Source: a virus. From it: DNA of 22,107 nucleotides. The position numbers and the translations under genes were made by a program. Location of the stretch: positions 1 to 22,107 of IMG/VR virus record IMGVR_UViG_3300021363_000022; one strand, given 5' to 3'. Below are positions 20,912-22,107 of this stretch, one piece after another; position 1 is the first letter of the stretch, and every line of letters starts with the position of its first letter. The notes beneath the pieces are model-generated. The model did no database searches. It saw only the letters and a program-made list of their open reading frames with translations, and was not told the DNA's origin.

Positions 20912-21840
20912 GGGACGCTCACCACTAGGTAGCCCTCTTCCATGGCCAGGTTGCTGTAACGGACAGCAACCGTGTAGCTGCCAGCCAGCGCATAGGTGTG
21001 CGTGAGTTCCACCGCCGTCACCAGGACTTCAGGCGCAGATCCGTCACCCCAGTTGATGGACATGGGGCGTCCACCTACAGCAGTTCCAGTGATACCGATT
21101 TCGAGACCGTCGGCGTCACAGGAGCTCAGCGTGAAAACTGGCGCTGCCGGGTTCGACAGCGGAATGCACTCACATGTAGCGGTAGGAGGAGCGACCTGAA
21201 CAACTTCGTCGTAGAACTGCGAGCGAGAGTCAAGCGCGGTCATTAGAGGGCCAGCAACGAGCGTAGAAGCGTTCAGGCGCACATCATATGGGCCGGTGCC
21301 CCATGCATTGCCGGAGATGGTGTGACCGGTCCATTCCTCCGAGTGGACCTGGTTGCCCAGTTCCAAGTCACCGCGTGCCCAGTTCGTGACGTAAGGCAAC
21401 AGGAAGTAGTTCCAAGCTCCTGGCGCACCAGGAGTACACACATCTGTTCCGGCGACAGATTCCCAGCCCTCGATAGCGACACCTTCACGAAGGGAAACCT
21501 CGGGAATGTGCTGGTAGCCGGTGATGTTGCCCAGCTCATCAATCGCCTGCAACCAGTTTGGGTTCAGGGCAGTGAACAGGTTCGGGTATTTTTTGGTGAA
21601 GTTCGCAACGACTTCAAACCCACGGTCAAGCTTCGGCGCGGGGATGAAGAAACACTGCTTGCCATTTGCGTTCACTGGGGCGATCTCTTCGCCGTCCTCA
21701 ATGTCCGCGTTGATGGACACCGTTTCAAAACAGTCCACCACCAGGGTGGAACAAGGGCCGAAGATAGGACGCCCACACGAGTCGACCCGCGTAAAGCGCA
21801 GGACTTCCACGTTATAGGCGCCTACACATTTGACAACCAT
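20902..21840 (-). CDS. Major tail (tube) protein with C-terminal PKD domain
   Basis: A 312-residue protein. The first 230 residues fit actinophage tail tube proteins: VEVLRFTRVDSCGRPIFGP, an ADIEDGEEIAPVNANGK segment, and WNYFLLPYVTNWARGD followed by WGTGPYDV. Residues 235-312 form a PKD/Ig-like domain with INWGDGSAPE (WGDG at 264-267) and HTYALAGSYTV, probably displayed on the tail surface. It polymerises round the tape measure. Its place before the adaptor, where a capsid gene would be expected, is unusual, but no other gene in this operon looks like a tube protein. AAGGA lies 6 nt before ATG 21840, which overlaps the previous stop as TAATG. Confidence 0.7.
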   Translation of the reverse strand: MVVKCVGAYNVEVLRFTRVDSCGRPIFGPCSTLVVDCFETVSINADIEDGEEIAPVNANGKQCFFIPAPKLDRGFEVVANFTKKYPNLFTALNPNWLQAIDELGNITGYQHIPEVSLREGVAIEGWESVAGTDVCTPGAPGAWNYFLLPYVTNWARGDLELGNQVHSEEWTGHTISGNAWGTGPYDVRLNASTLVAGPLMTALDSRSQFYDEVVQVAPPTATCECIPLSNPAAPVFTLSSCDADGLEIGITGTAVGGRPMSINWGDGSAPEVLVTAVELTHTYALAGSYTVAVRYSNLAMEEGYLVVSVPCP

Positions 21841-22058
21841 TAGGAGTCCTTCCGCTTCTTGCTGGCCTTGGGTTCGGTCTTCTCTTCAGCCGGGTTCAGG
21901 TCAACTTTTGCAGCCAGCTCATCTGGCACCACAAAGTAGGGTCCGTCTCCGAAAGTTTCCAGCTTCACATCGGCGACATTGTCTGCCGCCGCGATCAATA
22001 GTTGGGCAACCCTGGAAAGCTCTTCGGAGCTTTGGTCGGGTCGGATGATTACAGTCAT
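21840..22058 (-). CDS. Hypothetical 72-residue protein before the major tail gene
   Basis: A short protein: MTVIIRPDQSSEELSRVAQL leads into a helical Ala-rich segment, a VKLETFGDGPYFVVPDEL strand-turn and a charged Lys/Glu tail. The GDGPYFVVPDELAAKV part resembles the peptide at the ends of small head-associated proteins, but no family is claimed. Both its start and stop overlap neighbours as TAATG, so it is translated as part of the operon. Confidence 0.6.
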   Translation of the reverse strand: MTVIIRPDQSSEELSRVAQLLIAAADNVADVKLETFGDGPYFVVPDELAAKVDLNPAEEKTEPKASKKRKDS

Positions 22059-22107
22059 TACGGCTCCAAGTCCACTAGTACAGCTGCTACGGGGCAGTCT
22101 GGGATGA
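22058..22107 (-). CDS. C-terminal fragment of the next upstream gene
   Basis: Only the last 15 residues (IPDCPVAAVLVDLEP) lie in the window, ending at a TAA whose last base is the A of the next ATG. The frame choice is fixed by that overlap. The product may be a head protein, since the capsid genes are expected upstream, but the fragment is too short to identify. Confidence 0.5.
   Translation of the reverse strand, partial: IPDCPVAAVLVDLEP

Noticed and set aside
20902-21840. Major capsid protein identity for the 312-residue protein
   Set aside because: Position would allow it, but the early GRPIFGP, EDGEEI and LLPYVTNWARGD segments and the terminal PKD domain fit tail tube proteins, and no other tube candidate exists in the operon.
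1-22107. Window as a complete circular genome
   Set aside because: Joining the ends puts a TGA directly in front of the fibre reading frame with no start codon following, and capsid genes would be absent. The window is better read as a slice.

Overview
The window is a stretch of a double-stranded DNA tailed phage (or prophage) with a long non-contractile tail, most likely infecting an actinobacterium. The evidence is an actinophage-type structural set: portal, MuF-like head protein, H/S-type maturation protease, a CxxC miniprotein, cysteine-rich head-tail adaptor and terminator, a major tail protein with a C-terminal PKD/Ig-like domain, frameshifted tail chaperones and a tape measure. The recombination genes are also actinophage-like (Rad52-like annealing protein, YqaJ-type exonuclease, VRR-NUC nuclease). 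I see no bacterial housekeeping gene, integrase, tRNA, CRISPR array or insertion sequence. Host genus cannot be fixed from this window.

Layout, left to right. (1) 1-963, plus strand: the 3' part of a tail fibre/minor tail gene that begins outside the window. (2) 1013-6737, minus strand: the packaging/head operon. In transcription order it runs small terminase, large terminase, a DUF1360-like membrane protein, portal, MuF, maturation protease and the CxxC miniprotein. It ends at a minus-strand terminator at 969-997, where it meets the tail fibre head-on. (3) 6817-7608, plus strand: a peptidoglycan hydrolase candidate followed by two hairpins. (4) 7733-9182, minus strand: a tightly coupled early operon of small unknown proteins, two with membrane segments and two that look like distant paralogs. 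(5) 9183-9254: a compact divergent control region with two overlapping promoters and an 11-bp tandem repeat/palindrome. (6) 9255-11771, plus strand: a ribbon-helix-helix regulator, the Rad52-like protein, a terminator, a second promoter, three very small ORFs, the exonuclease and the VRR-NUC protein. (7) 11839-22107, minus strand: the tail operon. Transcription runs leftward from a partial gene at the right edge through a 72-aa protein, major tail protein, two-TM protein, head-tail adaptor, terminator-like protein, 65-aa protein, HK97-gp10-like protein, chaperones with a -1 slip, tape measure, two large minor tail/baseplate proteins, a coiled-coil miniprotein and a tandem pair of paralogous tail proteins.

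How it fits together. The divergent region at about 9.2 kb is probably the early switch: the first rightward gene encodes a small DNA-binding protein that could bind the repeats and silence both promoters. The rightward genes form a Red-like recombination module. The two minus-strand structural blocks package and build the virion. The major capsid and scaffold genes are not in the window. Since protease and tail genes lie on its two sides, they probably sit beyond the right edge.

Many start codons were revised from the longest ORF by Shine-Dalgarno (SD) position and stop/start overlaps. Functional names are from motif and gene-order recognition by eye; no database search was run.
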